Shown here: positions 1 through 10,146 of the stretch, piece after piece
Layout of the letters: every line of letters begins with the position of its first letter
Position numbering within the stretch: the stretch's first letter is position 1
From: Ramlibacter albus
GTDB taxonomy: Bacteria > Pseudomonadota > Gammaproteobacteria > Burkholderiales > Burkholderiaceae_C
Assembly: GCF_014297445.1 (NCBI RefSeq)
Contig: NZ_JACORU010000016.1
Span: forward strand, 47,804-111,803
Direction: 5' to 3'
DNA length: 64,000 nucleotides
Translations under genes and position numbers: made by a program
Notes under the pieces: model-generated
Told to the model about the DNA's origin: nothing
Seen by the model: the letters and a program-made list of their open reading frames with translations, nothing else
Databases searched by the model: none

Positions 1-1
1 C

Positions 2-835
<834 letters not shown>

Positions 836-915
836 GACACCGGCCTCTGTCTGAAATCCAGACATTTGTCCGGTCCGCGCCGGCCGATCTCCTTTGGAAA
901 CAACGAGTTACGCAC

Positions 916-931
916 TGGCATGGCCCGTGCA
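916..931 (+). promoter_or_regulatory. Sigma-54 (-24/-12) promoter of the liv-type operon
   Basis: TGGCATGGCCCGTGCA matches the sigma-54 consensus TGGCACG-N4-TTGCA. The invariant GG and GC dinucleotides are present at the required spacing. Transcription would start near 942, leaving a ~30-nt leader with an AGGAGA ribosome site ahead of the receptor ATG at 974. Confidence 0.8.
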
Positions 932-973
932 AGGTGGCTGTGCAGTTCCGCACCCCATAGGAGACAAAGCCCC

Positions 974-2179
974 ATGTTTCGCCGCACCCTGTGCGCGCTC
1001 GCCGCGCTGACAGTTACCGCGCTCGCTTCGCCGCTGGCCTTCGCCCAGGCCGGCAAGGACATCCGCATCGCCCACATCTACAGCCGCACCGGCCCGCTCG
1101 AGGCCTACGGCAAGCAGACCCAGACGGGCCTGATGATGGGCCTGGAATACGCCACCAACGGCACGATGACAGTCAGCGGCCGCAAGATCGTCGTGATCGA
1201 GAAGGACGACCAGGGCAAGCCGGACCTCGGCAAGTCGCTGCTGCAGCAGGCCTATGCCGACGACAAGGTCGACCTCGCGATCGGCCCCACGTCCTCCGGC
1301 GTTGCGCTCGCGATGCTGCCGGTGGCCGAGGAATACAAGAAGGTGCTGCTGGTGGAGCCGGCCGTGGCCGACTCCATCACCGGCGAGCGCTGGAACAAGT
1401 ACATCTTCCGCACGGGCCGCAGCAGCTCGCAGGACGCCATCTCCAACGCGACGGCCGTGGACCAGCCCGGCACCGTGATCGCCACGCTGGGCCAGGACTA
1501 CGCGTTCGGCCGCGACGGCGTCAAGGCGTTCAAGGACGCCGTGAAGAAGGCGAAGATCATCCACGAGGAATACCTGCCGCAGAACACGACGGACTTCACC
1601 GCCGGCTTCCAGCGCATCATCGACAAGCTGAAGGACGCGCCGGGCCAGCGCAAGGTGATCTGGGTGATCTGGGCCGGCGCCACGCCGCCTTTCGCCAAGC
1701 TCGCCGAGCAGGACCTGAAGAAGCGTTTCAACATCGACGTGGCCACGGGCGGCAACATCCTGCCGGCCATGGTGCCGTACAACAACTTCCCCGGCATGGA
1801 GGGCGCGAGCTACTACTACTTCGGCTTCTCCAAGAACCAGCCGAACCTGTGGCTCGTGACCAACCACTACACGCGCTTCAAGTCGCCGCCCGACTTCTTC
1901 ACGGCCGGCGGCATGTCCGCCGCGATGGCCGTCGTCGCCGCGTTGAAGAAGACCAACGCCGACACCGCCACCGACAAGCTCATCTCCGCGATGGAGGGCA
2001 TGAGCTTCGACACGCCCAAGGGCATGATGACCTTCCGCAAGGAGGACCACCAGGCCATGCAGAGCATGTACCACTTCCGCGTGGCGCCCGGCGCGCGCCC
2101 CGGCGCGATGGCCGACCTGCATCTCGTCAAGGAGATCAAGCCGAACGAGATGGACGTGCCCATCAAGGTGAAGCGATAA
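974..2179 (+). CDS. Branched-chain-amino-acid-type ABC transporter substrate-binding protein
   Basis: A 401-residue periplasmic receptor of the LivJ/LivK type (Peripla_BP_6 fold) that delivers a small ligand to the membrane complex encoded by the next four genes. The chosen ATG follows AGGAGACAAAGCCCC and gives a classical signal peptide (MFRRTLCALAALTVTALASPLAFA). An in-frame start at 866 would lie upstream of the predicted promoter and is not supported. The mature start DIRIAHIYSRTGPLEAYGKQ is typical of the family. Receptors of this family bind amino acids, but also amides, urea and aromatic acids. The two hydrolases at the operon end suggest an ester- or amide-derived ligand rather than leucine, which is inference. 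Confidence 0.92.
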   Translation: MFRRTLCALAALTVTALASPLAFAQAGKDIRIAHIYSRTGPLEAYGKQTQTGLMMGLEYATNGTMTVSGRKIVVIEKDDQGKPDLGKSLLQQAYADDKVDLAIGPTSSGVALAMLPVAEEYKKVLLVEPAVADSITGERWNKYIFRTGRSSSQDAISNATAVDQPGTVIATLGQDYAFGRDGVKAFKDAVKKAKIIHEEYLPQNTTDFTAGFQRIIDKLKDAPGQRKVIWVIWAGATPPFAKLAEQDLKKRFNIDVATGGNILPAMVPYNNFPGMEGASYYYFGFSKNQPNLWLVTNHYTRFKSPPDFFTAGGMSAAMAVVAALKKTNADTATDKLISAMEGMSFDTPKGMMTFRKEDHQAMQSMYHFRVAPGARPGAMADLHLVKEIKPNEMDVPIKVKR

Positions 2180-2187
2180 ACACGTCC

Positions 2188-2961
2188 ATGAGCCTTCTCG
2201 CCACGAAGGACTTGACCATCCGCTTCGGCGGCCACGTCGCGGTCAACGCCGTCACCTGCTCCTTCGAGCCGGGGACGCTGACCGCGATCGTGGGCCCGAA
2301 CGGCGCCGGCAAGACCACCTACTTCAACCTGATCTCGGGCCAGCTGCGCGCCAGCGAGGGCACGGTCACGCTCGACGGGCGCGACCTGTCCGGCGCCTCC
2401 GCGTCGCAGCGCACCCGCGCGGGCCTCGGCCGCGCCTTCCAGCTCACCAACCTGTTCCCGCGCCTGACGGTGCTGGAGAACGTGCGGCTCGCGGTGCAGG
2501 CGACGCGGGACGGTGACCACAAGCGCGGGCTGAACCTGTGGAGCGTGTGGAGCGACCACAAGGCGTTGACGCAGCGCGCCGACGAGATCCTCGAAGCGGT
2601 GGCGATGAAGGACAAGGAAAACGAGTACGTGGCCAACCTGCCGCACGGCGACCAGCGCAAGCTGGAGGTGGCGCTGCTCATGGCGCTGGAGCCCAAGGTG
2701 TTCATGTTCGACGAACCCACGGCCGGCATGAACGCAGCCGAGGCGCCCGTCATCCTCAACCTGATCCGCAAGCTCAAGTCGGACAAGTCGAAAACCATCC
2801 TGCTGGTGGAACACAAGATGGACGTCGTGAGGGAGCTGGCCGACCGCATCATCGTGCTGCACAACGGCACGCTGGTGGCGGACGGCGAGCCCGCCGAAGT
2901 CATTGCCTCACCGATCGTGCAGGAAGCGTACCTCGGTGTCGCGAAGGAGGCCACCGCATGA
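2188..2961 (+). CDS. livG: ABC transporter ATP-binding protein, LivG type
   Basis: One of the two ATPases that power the liv-type importer at the inner membrane. The 257-residue protein has Walker A GPNGAGKTT, a LivG-type signature region LPHGDQRKLEVALLM in place of the canonical LSGGQ, Walker B VFMFDEPTAGMN and a switch histidine in LLVEHKMD. It starts 8 bp after the receptor stop, and its TGA overlaps the next ATG (ATGA), indicating coupled translation. The order receptor–LivG–LivF–LivH–LivM puts the ATPases before the permeases. Confidence 0.93.
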   Translation: MSLLATKDLTIRFGGHVAVNAVTCSFEPGTLTAIVGPNGAGKTTYFNLISGQLRASEGTVTLDGRDLSGASASQRTRAGLGRAFQLTNLFPRLTVLENVRLAVQATRDGDHKRGLNLWSVWSDHKALTQRADEILEAVAMKDKENEYVANLPHGDQRKLEVALLMALEPKVFMFDEPTAGMNAAEAPVILNLIRKLKSDKSKTILLVEHKMDVVRELADRIIVLHNGTLVADGEPAEVIASPIVQEAYLGVAKEATA

Positions 2962-3683
2962 GCGGCGATCTGCTCACGCTCTCCGGCGTGCACACGCACA
3001 TCGGCGCGTATCACATCCTGCACGGCGTGGACCTCTCGGTGCCGCGCGGCAAGCTCACGATGCTGCTCGGGCGCAATGGAGCGGGCAAGACGACGACGCT
3101 GCGCACGATCATGGGCCTGTGGCGCGCCTCGCAAGGCCGCATCACCTTCGACGGCAAGGACATCACGGCCTTGCCGACGCCGCAGATCGCCGGCCTGAAC
3201 ATCGCCTATGTCCCCGAGAACATGGGCATCTTCGCGGACCTCACCGTGAAGGAAAACATGCTGCTGGCCGCGCGCGGCGCCAAGCGCGTCGAGCAGATCG
3301 ACGGCGAGCGGCTGAAGTGGATCTTCCAGCTGTTCCCCGCCGTCGAGAAGTTCTGGAACCACCCCGCGGGCAAGCTCTCGGGCGGGCAGAAGCAGATGCT
3401 GGCCGTCTCGCGCGCCATCGTCGAGAAGCGCGAGCTGCTGATCGTCGACGAGCCGAGCAAGGGCCTCGCGCCCGCGATCATCAACAACATGATCGAAGCC
3501 TTCGGCGAACTGAAGCGCAGCGGCGTGACCATCCTGCTCGTGGAGCAGAACATCAACTTCGCCAAGCGCCTCGGTGACACCGTGGCCGTGATGGACAACG
3601 GCCAGGTGGTGCACTCGGGCCTGATGAAGGACCTGGCGGAAGACGAAGAGCTGCAGCACAGGCTGCTGGGGCTGGCGATATGA
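2958..3683 (+). CDS. livF: ABC transporter ATP-binding protein, LivF type
   Basis: The second ATPase of the importer, 241 residues, the usual LivF length. It shows Walker A GRNGAGKTT, signature LSGGQKQML, Walker B LLIVDEPSKGLAP and H-loop region LLVEQNINFA; the Q where many ABC proteins carry H is usual in LivF. It overlaps the preceding gene by 4 bp (ATGA) and the following livH gene likewise, so the five transport genes are almost certainly one transcript. Confidence 0.93.
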   Translation: MSGDLLTLSGVHTHIGAYHILHGVDLSVPRGKLTMLLGRNGAGKTTTLRTIMGLWRASQGRITFDGKDITALPTPQIAGLNIAYVPENMGIFADLTVKENMLLAARGAKRVEQIDGERLKWIFQLFPAVEKFWNHPAGKLSGGQKQMLAVSRAIVEKRELLIVDEPSKGLAPAIINNMIEAFGELKRSGVTILLVEQNINFAKRLGDTVAVMDNGQVVHSGLMKDLAEDEELQHRLLGLAI

Positions 3684-4660
3684 ACCTGAAGGACTTCGAC
3701 TGGAAGCCGATGGCGCTGGTGCCGCTGCTCGCGGTGCTCGTGCTGCCCTTCATCGGCTCGACCTCCACCTGGCTCACGCTCACCATCGCGGGCCTCGCGA
3801 TGGGCATGATCATCTTCATCATCGCGTCCGGCCTCACGCTGGTGTTCGGCCTGATGGACGTGCTGAACTTCGGCCATGGCGTGTTCATCGCGCTCGGCGC
3901 CTTCGTCGCGACCAGCGTGCTCGGTGCGATGGGCGACTACACCGGCTCGCAGAGCATCCTCGTCAACCTGATGGCCGTGCTGCCGGCGATGGTGGTCGCG
4001 ATGCTGGTCGCCGGCGCCATCGGCCTCGCGTTCGAGCGCTTCATCGTGCGCCCGGTCTACGGCAACCACCTCAAGCAGATTCTCATCACGATGGGCGGCA
4101 TGATCATCGGCGAGGAGCTGATCAAGGTGATCTGGGGCCCGCTGCAGATCCCGCTGCCGCTGCCCGAAGGCATGCGCGGCACGCTGCTCTTCGGCGAGGC
4201 CTCCATCGAGAAGTACCGGCTGATCGCGGTGACGGTGGGCGTGGTGGTGTTCGGCGTGCTGCTGTGGACGCTCACGCGCACCAAGATCGGCCTGCTGATC
4301 CGCGCCGGCGTGCAGGACCGCGAGATGGTGGAGTCGCTCGGCTACCGCATCAAGGTGCTGTTCGTCGGCGTGTTCGTCGTGGGCAGCGCGCTGGCGGGGC
4401 TGGGCGGCGTGATGTGGGGACTGTACCAGCAGAGCGTCATCCCGCAGATGGGTGCGCAGGTCAACGTGCTGATCTTCATCGTGCTGATCATCGGCGGGCT
4501 GGGTTCGACCACGGGCGCCCTCATTGGCGCGCTGCTGATCGGCCTGATGTCCAACTACACCGGCTTCCTGGTGCCCAAGGCGGCGCTGTTCTCCAACATC
4601 GCGCTCATGATGGCCATCCTGCTGTGGCGGCCGCAGGGCGTCTACGCGCTGTCGAAATGA
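3680..4660 (+). CDS. livH: Branched-chain-type ABC transporter permease, LivH type
   Basis: An inner-membrane permease of 326 residues that is almost entirely hydrophobic helices. It contains the LivH-like stretch ASGLTLVFGLMDVLNFGHG near residue 60 and a cytoplasmic-loop motif GVQDREMVESLGYRIK that contacts the ATPase. The ATG overlaps the livF stop (ATGA), and its own stop overlaps the livM ATG the same way. It pairs with LivM to form the translocation path. Confidence 0.92.
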   Translation: MNLKDFDWKPMALVPLLAVLVLPFIGSTSTWLTLTIAGLAMGMIIFIIASGLTLVFGLMDVLNFGHGVFIALGAFVATSVLGAMGDYTGSQSILVNLMAVLPAMVVAMLVAGAIGLAFERFIVRPVYGNHLKQILITMGGMIIGEELIKVIWGPLQIPLPLPEGMRGTLLFGEASIEKYRLIAVTVGVVVFGVLLWTLTRTKIGLLIRAGVQDREMVESLGYRIKVLFVGVFVVGSALAGLGGVMWGLYQQSVIPQMGAQVNVLIFIVLIIGGLGSTTGALIGALLIGLMSNYTGFLVPKAALFSNIALMMAILLWRPQGVYALSK

Positions 4661-5787
4661 GCACCACGACCGAAGCCCCCGTGGAAGACCTGCTGCCCAT
4701 GCTCCCCGAAAAGAAACGCGGCGCGTTCATGGCCCGCATCCTGTCCAACGACTTCCCGCGCAACAGGCTGCTGGCCGTGCTGCTCGTGGCCGTGCTGCTT
4801 GCGCTGCTGCTCACGCCCTTCATCTTCCCGGGCGTCAAGGCGCTCAACGTCGCGGCCAAGGTGCTGGTGTTCGTGGTGCTGGTCGCGAGTTTCGACCTGC
4901 TGCTCGGCTACACCGGCATCGTGAGCTTCGCGCACACCATGTTCTTCGGCATCGGCGCGTACGGCATCGCGATCGCCTCCACGCGCATGGGGGCGGGGTG
5001 GGGCGCGCTCGTCGTCGGCACGCTGTGCGCGCTGGCGATCTCGTTCGTGCTGGCGCTGGCCATCGGATTGTTCTCGCTGCGAGTGCGCGCGATCTTCTTC
5101 TCCATGATCACGCTGGCAGTGGCCGCCGCATTCCAGACGCTGGCTTCGCAGCTGTCGGACATCACGGGCGGCGAGGACGGCCTCACGTTCAAGGTCCCGG
5201 AGGTGCTGTCGCCCAGCTTCGAATGGGGCGAGAAGTTCCTCGGCGTGTCGCTGGACGGCCGGCTGCTCTGCTACTACCTGTTGTTCGTCATGGCGGTGGT
5301 GCTGTTCCTCGCCATGCTGCGCATCGTCAACTCGCCGTTCGGCCGCGTGCTGCAGGCGATCCGCGAGAACGAGTTCCGCGCGGAAGCCATCGGCTACCGC
5401 GTGGTCGTGTACCGCACGGTCTCCAGCATCCTGTCGGCGCTGTTCGCCACGATGGCGGGCGTGATGCTCGCGATCTGGCTGCGCTACAACGGGCCGGACA
5501 CGTCGCTCTCGTTCGAGATCATGCTGGACGTGCTGCTGATCGTCGTCATCGGCGGCATGGGCACGGTCTACGGCGCGGCCATCGGCTCCGGCCTGTTCGT
5601 CGTGGCGCAGAGCTACCTGCAGGACCTGCTCAAGCTCGGCAGCGAGGCCGTTTCCGGGCTGCCGTGGCTCGCCGCGTTGCTGTCCCCCGACCGCTGGCTG
5701 CTCTGGCTGGGCCTGCTGTTCGTGCTCTCGGTTTATTACTTTCCCACGGGCATCGTGGGACGCCTGCGCGCGGGTCGCGCCAACTAG
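4657..5787 (+). CDS. livM: Branched-chain-type ABC transporter permease, LivM type
   Basis: The second permease subunit, 376 residues. A charged N-terminal extension of about 40 residues precedes the first membrane helix. Family features are LVASFDLLLGYTGIVSFAHTMFFGIGAYG and the ATPase-contact loop AIRENEFRAEAIGYR. The start was chosen at the ATG overlapping the livH stop. The lipoprotein esterase starts 16 bp downstream with no terminator between, which extends the operon beyond transport. Confidence 0.92.
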   Translation: MSTTTEAPVEDLLPMLPEKKRGAFMARILSNDFPRNRLLAVLLVAVLLALLLTPFIFPGVKALNVAAKVLVFVVLVASFDLLLGYTGIVSFAHTMFFGIGAYGIAIASTRMGAGWGALVVGTLCALAISFVLALAIGLFSLRVRAIFFSMITLAVAAAFQTLASQLSDITGGEDGLTFKVPEVLSPSFEWGEKFLGVSLDGRLLCYYLLFVMAVVLFLAMLRIVNSPFGRVLQAIRENEFRAEAIGYRVVVYRTVSSILSALFATMAGVMLAIWLRYNGPDTSLSFEIMLDVLLIVVIGGMGTVYGAAIGSGLFVVAQSYLQDLLKLGSEAVSGLPWLAALLSPDRWLLWLGLLFVLSVYYFPTGIVGRLRAGRAN

Positions 5788-5803
5788 AAGACAGGAGACG
5801 AAG

Positions 5804-7531
5804 TTGAAGAAACTCGCAACGAAACGCCTGGCCGGCTGGGCCGCCGCGCTCGCCTTGCCGCTGCTGCTGGCCGCCTGCGGCGGCGGCGGTGGCGGCGGTG
5901 ACCCGCTGCTGCGCACCACCCACCTCGGCGAGATCCGCGGCGCGGAGGACACCACGTCCGGCACGTACTCGTGGAAGGGCATCCCCTTTGCACAGGCCCC
6001 CGTCGGCGCGCTGCGCTGGCAGGCCCCGCAGGAGCCGGCAGCGTGGACCACGACGCGCACCACCACGTCGTTCGGCAACGCGTGCTCGCAGTACGGCCGC
6101 ATCTACGGCCCCGGCGCGAACAACCGCTATGACGAAACGATCGGCACCACGCTGAACCAGGCCGTCGGCAGCGAGGACTGCCTGTACCTGAACGTGTGGC
6201 GCCCGGCGAACGGCGACACCAACCTGCCGGTCATCGTGTTCTTCCACGGCGGCAGCAACGTGTCCGGCTACACGGCCGACCCGATGTACGACGGCGCGGC
6301 GCTGGCCAAGGCCGCGAATGCGGTTGTCGTGACGCCGAACTTCCGCGTCGGCATCCTCGGCTTCCTGAGCATGCCGCAGCTGAGGACCGGCAATGCGGTG
6401 GCCGACTCCGGCAACTTCACCATGCTCGACAGCATCCGCTCGCTGGAATTCGTCAACAAGAACGCGGCGGCGTTCGGCGGCAACGCCGGCAACGTGACGA
6501 TCATGGGCCAGTCGGCCGGCGCCATCAACGTGTGGGCGCTGCAGACCTCGCCGCTCGTGACGGCGCATCCGCAGAAGCTGTTCCACCGTGTCGTGCCGCT
6601 GTCCGGCGGCATCTCGCTCGCGAGCAACCTGCCCACCGGCAGCATCCCGACGCTCAGCCCCGCGTCGCAGTACGCAGCGCAGGGCACGTCGCTGCTGCAA
6701 AGCCTGGTGATCGCCGACGGCCTGGCCACGGACGCCGCGACGGCCAACACGTACATCGCGACGCAAACCTCCGCGCAGATCGCGACCTACCTGCGCAGCA
6801 AGACGCCTGCGCAGCTGTTCGGCCAGCTGCTCACGCGCGTCGCGGTTGCCGGCCTGGCCGGCTCCGGGCCGATCCCCGACGGCACGGTGGTCGCGGCCGA
6901 CCCGATCGGCGCGATCAACGCCGGCAATTACGTGAAGGTCCCGGTCCTCGCGGGCAACACACGCGACGAGGGCAAGCTGTTCCCGTCCTTCCTGCCGCTG
7001 GTGGGCGGCACGGGCAACGCGCGCATCCCGACCGATGCGCAGCTCTTCGCCAACCACTTCGCGGGCGCGTCGACGACGATCAACGACTGGATCGCCGCCT
7101 CGTACCTGCCGGTGAACGCGCCCACGACGGGCTTCACGGCACGCGCCGAAGCGCTCAACCGCGTCTTCTTCCTGAACAGCCGGGACAACGTGCTCAACGC
7201 GCTGCGCGCGAAACAGGCCGAGGTTTACTACTACCGCTTCGACTGGGACGAGCAACCGGCGCCGTGGAACGACATCTACGGCGCGGTGCACGCGGCGGAC
7301 TTGCCCTTCATCTTCGGCACGTTCGGCCCGTCGCTGTTCGGCAAGGTGTGGTTCAACGCCGCCAACGAGCCGGGCCGCCTGCAGCTGTCGCAGTCGATGA
7401 TGCAGACGATCAGCGCCTTCGCGCGCAACGGCGACCCGAACAATTCCACGCTGGGCGTCACGTGGCCGGTGTGGCCGGGCAAGCTGGTGTTCGACGCCAG
7501 CCAGACCGCCAAGTCGATCCGCGTGGAGTAA
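5804..7531 (+). CDS. Carboxylesterase type B, predicted lipoprotein
   Basis: A 575-residue type-B carboxylesterase/lipase that should hydrolyse carboxylic esters at the cell envelope. It starts at TTG, 6 nt after AGGAGACGAAG. The signal peptide ends in a lipobox LLAAC (Cys25) followed by a Gly run, so it is probably lipid-anchored. Catalytic features: oxyanion-hole HGG (148-150), nucleophile Ser237 in GQSAGA, an acidic residue in NTRDEGKLF and a histidine in VHAADLPFIFG. It lies 16 bp after livM and probably shares the sigma-54 transcript, suggesting that it releases the ligand the importer takes up. The true substrate is unknown. Confidence 0.9.
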   Translation: MKKLATKRLAGWAAALALPLLLAACGGGGGGGDPLLRTTHLGEIRGAEDTTSGTYSWKGIPFAQAPVGALRWQAPQEPAAWTTTRTTTSFGNACSQYGRIYGPGANNRYDETIGTTLNQAVGSEDCLYLNVWRPANGDTNLPVIVFFHGGSNVSGYTADPMYDGAALAKAANAVVVTPNFRVGILGFLSMPQLRTGNAVADSGNFTMLDSIRSLEFVNKNAAAFGGNAGNVTIMGQSAGAINVWALQTSPLVTAHPQKLFHRVVPLSGGISLASNLPTGSIPTLSPASQYAAQGTSLLQSLVIADGLATDAATANTYIATQTSAQIATYLRSKTPAQLFGQLLTRVAVAGLAGSGPIPDGTVVAADPIGAINAGNYVKVPVLAGNTRDEGKLFPSFLPLVGGTGNARIPTDAQLFANHFAGASTTINDWIAASYLPVNAPTTGFTARAEALNRVFFLNSRDNVLNALRAKQAEVYYYRFDWDEQPAPWNDIYGAVHAADLPFIFGTFGPSLFGKVWFNAANEPGRLQLSQSMMQTISAFARNGDPNNSTLGVTWPVWPGKLVFDASQTAKSIRVE

Positions 7532-7557
7532 GGGCAAGAGGAAGGAAGCCGCGAGCC

Positions 7558-8463
7558 ATGTCATTCACGTCCAACTACATCACCTGCGCGGGGCGCGAGA
7601 TCCACTACACGGAGTGGGGCGCCGCCAACGCGCGCACGGTGATCGCGTGGCATGGCCTGGCGCGCACCGGCCGCGACATGGACGAACTGGCCGAGTGGCT
7701 GGTGGGGCGCGGCTTCCGGGTGATCTGCCCGGACACGCTCGGGCGCGGCTTCAGCCAGTGGAGCCCGGACCCGGGCAAGGAATACACGCTCGCCTTTTAC
7801 GCGCGGCTGGCCGCCGACTTGCTGGATGGCCTGGGCCTGGATCGTGTGCACTGGGTCGGCACGTCGATGGGTGGTGCGATCGGTACGGTGTGCGCGGCGG
7901 GCCTCTACGAGCCGCGGCTGAAGGGCCGCATCCTCAGCCTCGTGCTCAACGACAACGCACCGCGGCTCGCCGAGCCTGCGCTCGCGCGCATCCGCGCGTA
8001 CGCGGGCAACCCGCCCGCGTTCGGGTCGATGCAGGAGCTGGAGGCCTTCTTCCGGCAGGTGTACAAGCCCTTCGGCTGGCTGTCCGATGCGCAGTGGCGC
8101 AGGCTGGCCGAAACGTCGACGCGCCGTTTGCCGGACGGGCGCGTGACGCCGCATTACGACCCGGCGATGGTGCGGCAGTTCACCGACCATCCCAACGATT
8201 ACGAGACGTGGCAGCACTACGACGAGGTGCGCTGCCCGATCCTCGTGTTGCGCGGGGTCGAGTCGGACCTGGTGCTGAAGGACGCGACGGATGAAATGAT
8301 GACGCGCGGGCCCGGTGCCCTTGGCCTGGTGCGCGTTGTCGAGATCGAAGGCTGCGGGCACGCACCGGCACTGAACGTGCCGGACCAGCTGGGCCTGGTT
8401 GCCGGATTCATCGAGCAGCACGATGCGGTCGCGCGCCCGGCGGGCGCGAAGGTCACTTCGTAG
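7558..8463 (+). CDS. Alpha/beta-fold hydrolase
   Basis: A 301-residue cytoplasmic hydrolase (no signal peptide) of the alpha/beta-hydrolase superfamily. HG near residue 32 forms the oxyanion hole, the nucleophile elbow is GTSMGG (Ser103), an acidic residue is expected around RGVESDLVL, and the catalytic His is in GCGHAPAL. It follows the esterase by 26 bp behind GAGGAAGGAAG, so it is likely the last gene of the sigma-54 operon. Its stop overlaps the convergent hemH stop by 11 bp. Exact chemistry (ester, lactone or C–C hydrolysis) cannot be decided from sequence. Confidence 0.87.
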   Translation: MSFTSNYITCAGREIHYTEWGAANARTVIAWHGLARTGRDMDELAEWLVGRGFRVICPDTLGRGFSQWSPDPGKEYTLAFYARLAADLLDGLGLDRVHWVGTSMGGAIGTVCAAGLYEPRLKGRILSLVLNDNAPRLAEPALARIRAYAGNPPAFGSMQELEAFFRQVYKPFGWLSDAQWRRLAETSTRRLPDGRVTPHYDPAMVRQFTDHPNDYETWQHYDEVRCPILVLRGVESDLVLKDATDEMMTRGPGALGLVRVVEIEGCGHAPALNVPDQLGLVAGFIEQHDAVARPAGAKVTS

Positions 8464-9436
8464 GCCAGCCCTGCATGTGGCGCTCGGCGATGTCCGCCAG
8501 CGCGTTGATCCACGCATCGTCGTCGTTCACGCAAGGTATGTAGTTGAACGCCTTGCCGCCCTCGGCGAGGAAGGCATCGCGCACCTCCTGCGCGATCTCT
8601 TCCAGCGTCTCGAGGCAGTCGGCCACGAAGCCGGGGCACACGACGTCGAGGCGCTTGACGCCTTTCTTCGCGAGCGCGCGTACCGTCGCTTCGGTCGCGG
8701 GGTCGACCCACTTCGCCTTGCCGAACTGCGACTGGAACGTGACGGTGTACTGGCCTTCCTCCAGCCGCAGCGAGCGCGCGAGCGAACGCGCCGTGGCAAG
8801 GCACTCGTGGTAATAAGGGTCGCCGAGGTCCACCGTGCGCTGCGGCACGCCATGGAAGCTCATCACGAAGTGTTCGGGCTTGCCTTCGACGCGCCATGTC
8901 TTCTGCACGCGGGCAGCCAGCGCCTCGATGTAGCCGCGGTCGTCGTGGTAGCGGTTGACGAAGCGCAGCTCGGGGATGCTGCGCGTCTTCGAGGTCCAGG
9001 CATTCACCGCATCGATCACGCTGGCCGTGGTGGTGCCCGAGTACTGCGGATAGGCGTTCAGTACGAGGATGCGTTCGGCGCCCGCCTTCTTCAAGGCATC
9101 CAGTACCGAGGCAATGGACGGGTTGCCGTAGCGCATCGCGTACGCCACCTCGACCTTCACGCCGCGCTCGCCGAGCGTGCCCTGCAGCCGCTTCGCCTGC
9201 TTCTGCGTGATCACCTTCAGCGGCGAGCCGTCCTTCGTCCAGATCGTGGCGTACTTCGCGGCGGACTTCGACGCGCGAAAGGGCAGGATCACACCGTAGA
9301 GCAGGGGCAGCCAGACCGCGCGCGGGATCTCCACGACGCGAGGGTCGGCCAGGAATTCGGCGAGGTAGCGGCGGACGGCCGCGGGGGTGGGTTCATCCGG
9401 GGTGCCAAGGTTGGCAAGCAGGATTGCTGTTTGCAT
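8453..9436 (-). CDS. hemH: Ferrochelatase
   Basis: Inserts Fe2+ into protoporphyrin IX, the last step of protoheme synthesis. The 327-residue product begins LLANLGTPDEP, has the family region LVLNAYPQYSGTTTASV and the active-site signature SFHGVPQRTVDLGDPYYHEC, whose His is catalytic. Length is normal for a proteobacterial enzyme. It is divergent from the HAD gene (17 bp between starts) and convergent with the hydrolase gene, overlapping it by 11 bp. Confidence 0.96.
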   Translation of the reverse strand: MQTAILLANLGTPDEPTPAAVRRYLAEFLADPRVVEIPRAVWLPLLYGVILPFRASKSAAKYATIWTKDGSPLKVITQKQAKRLQGTLGERGVKVEVAYAMRYGNPSIASVLDALKKAGAERILVLNAYPQYSGTTTASVIDAVNAWTSKTRSIPELRFVNRYHDDRGYIEALAARVQKTWRVEGKPEHFVMSFHGVPQRTVDLGDPYYHECLATARSLARSLRLEEGQYTVTFQSQFGKAKWVDPATEATVRALAKKGVKRLDVVCPGFVADCLETLEEIAQEVRDAFLAEGGKAFNYIPCVNDDDAWINALADIAERHMQGWPTK

Positions 9437-9453
9437 GAGGTATTCTCGCCGCC

Positions 9454-10146
9454 ATGTTGGACGTGGCGAAAATCCGGGGCATCTCGATTGACCTGGACGA
9501 CACCCTGTGGCCCATCTGGCCCACGATCGAGCGGGCCGAGAAGGCCCTGCACGACTGGCTGGTGGAAAACGCCCCGATGGCCGCCGCGCTGTTCTCCAGC
9601 CCCGGGGCGCTGCGCGAGATCCGCGACTACATGGCGGTGTCCAAACCCGAGCTGAAGCACGACCTGAGCGCGCTGCGCCGCGAGTCGATCCGCCTGGCGC
9701 TGTATCGCGCGGGCGAGAACCCGCTGATGGCCGACCAGGCCTTCGATGTCTTCTTCGCCGAACGCCAGCGCGTCACGCTGTTCGATGACGCGAAGCCCGC
9801 GCTGGAATTCCTGGCGGCGCGCTTCCCCCTGGTTGCCGTGTCGAACGGCAACGCCGACCTGCAGCGCATCGGCCTCGCGCCCTTGTTCCGCGCCGCGATC
9901 TCGGCCCGGGAGTTCGGCGTGGGCAAGCCGGACCCGCGCATCTTCCACGCTGCCGCAGGCGCACTGGACATGACACCGGCCGACGTCCTGCACGTGGGCG
10001 ACGACGCCACGCTCGATGCGCTGGGGGCGCTCAATGCAGGCATGCAGGCCGCCTGGATCAACCGCGGCGACGCGATGTGGCCGCACGAGCAGGAGCCGCA
10101 GGCGATGCTGGAGAACCTGACGGAGCTGTGCGACCTGCTCAGCTGA
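9454..10146 (+). CDS. HAD-superfamily hydrolase
   Basis: A 230-residue haloacid-dehalogenase-type hydrolase, probably a phosphatase acting on a small phosphorylated metabolite. Motif I is SIDLDDTLWP with the two catalytic Asp residues, motif II VSNGNAD, motif III around GVGKPDPRIF, and motif IV HVGDDATLDALGAL. It is divergent from hemH, and its 3' end overlaps the convergent hpnD stop by 8 bp. No substrate can be assigned. Confidence 0.88.
   Translation: MLDVAKIRGISIDLDDTLWPIWPTIERAEKALHDWLVENAPMAAALFSSPGALREIRDYMAVSKPELKHDLSALRRESIRLALYRAGENPLMADQAFDVFFAERQRVTLFDDAKPALEFLAARFPLVAVSNGNADLQRIGLAPLFRAAISAREFGVGKPDPRIFHAAAGALDMTPADVLHVGDDATLDALGALNAGMQAAWINRGDAMWPHEQEPQAMLENLTELCDLLS

Noticed and set aside
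908..2122. Long minus-strand open frame opposite the receptor gene
   Set aside because: It mirrors the GC-rich third-position bias of the plus-strand gene, has a His/Arg/Val-rich composition typical of antisense shadows and no ribosome site.
9436..9454. Possible leaderless start of the HAD gene with TATTCT as -10
   Set aside because: No -35 at suitable spacing and no extended -10 element, so the promoter cannot be placed.
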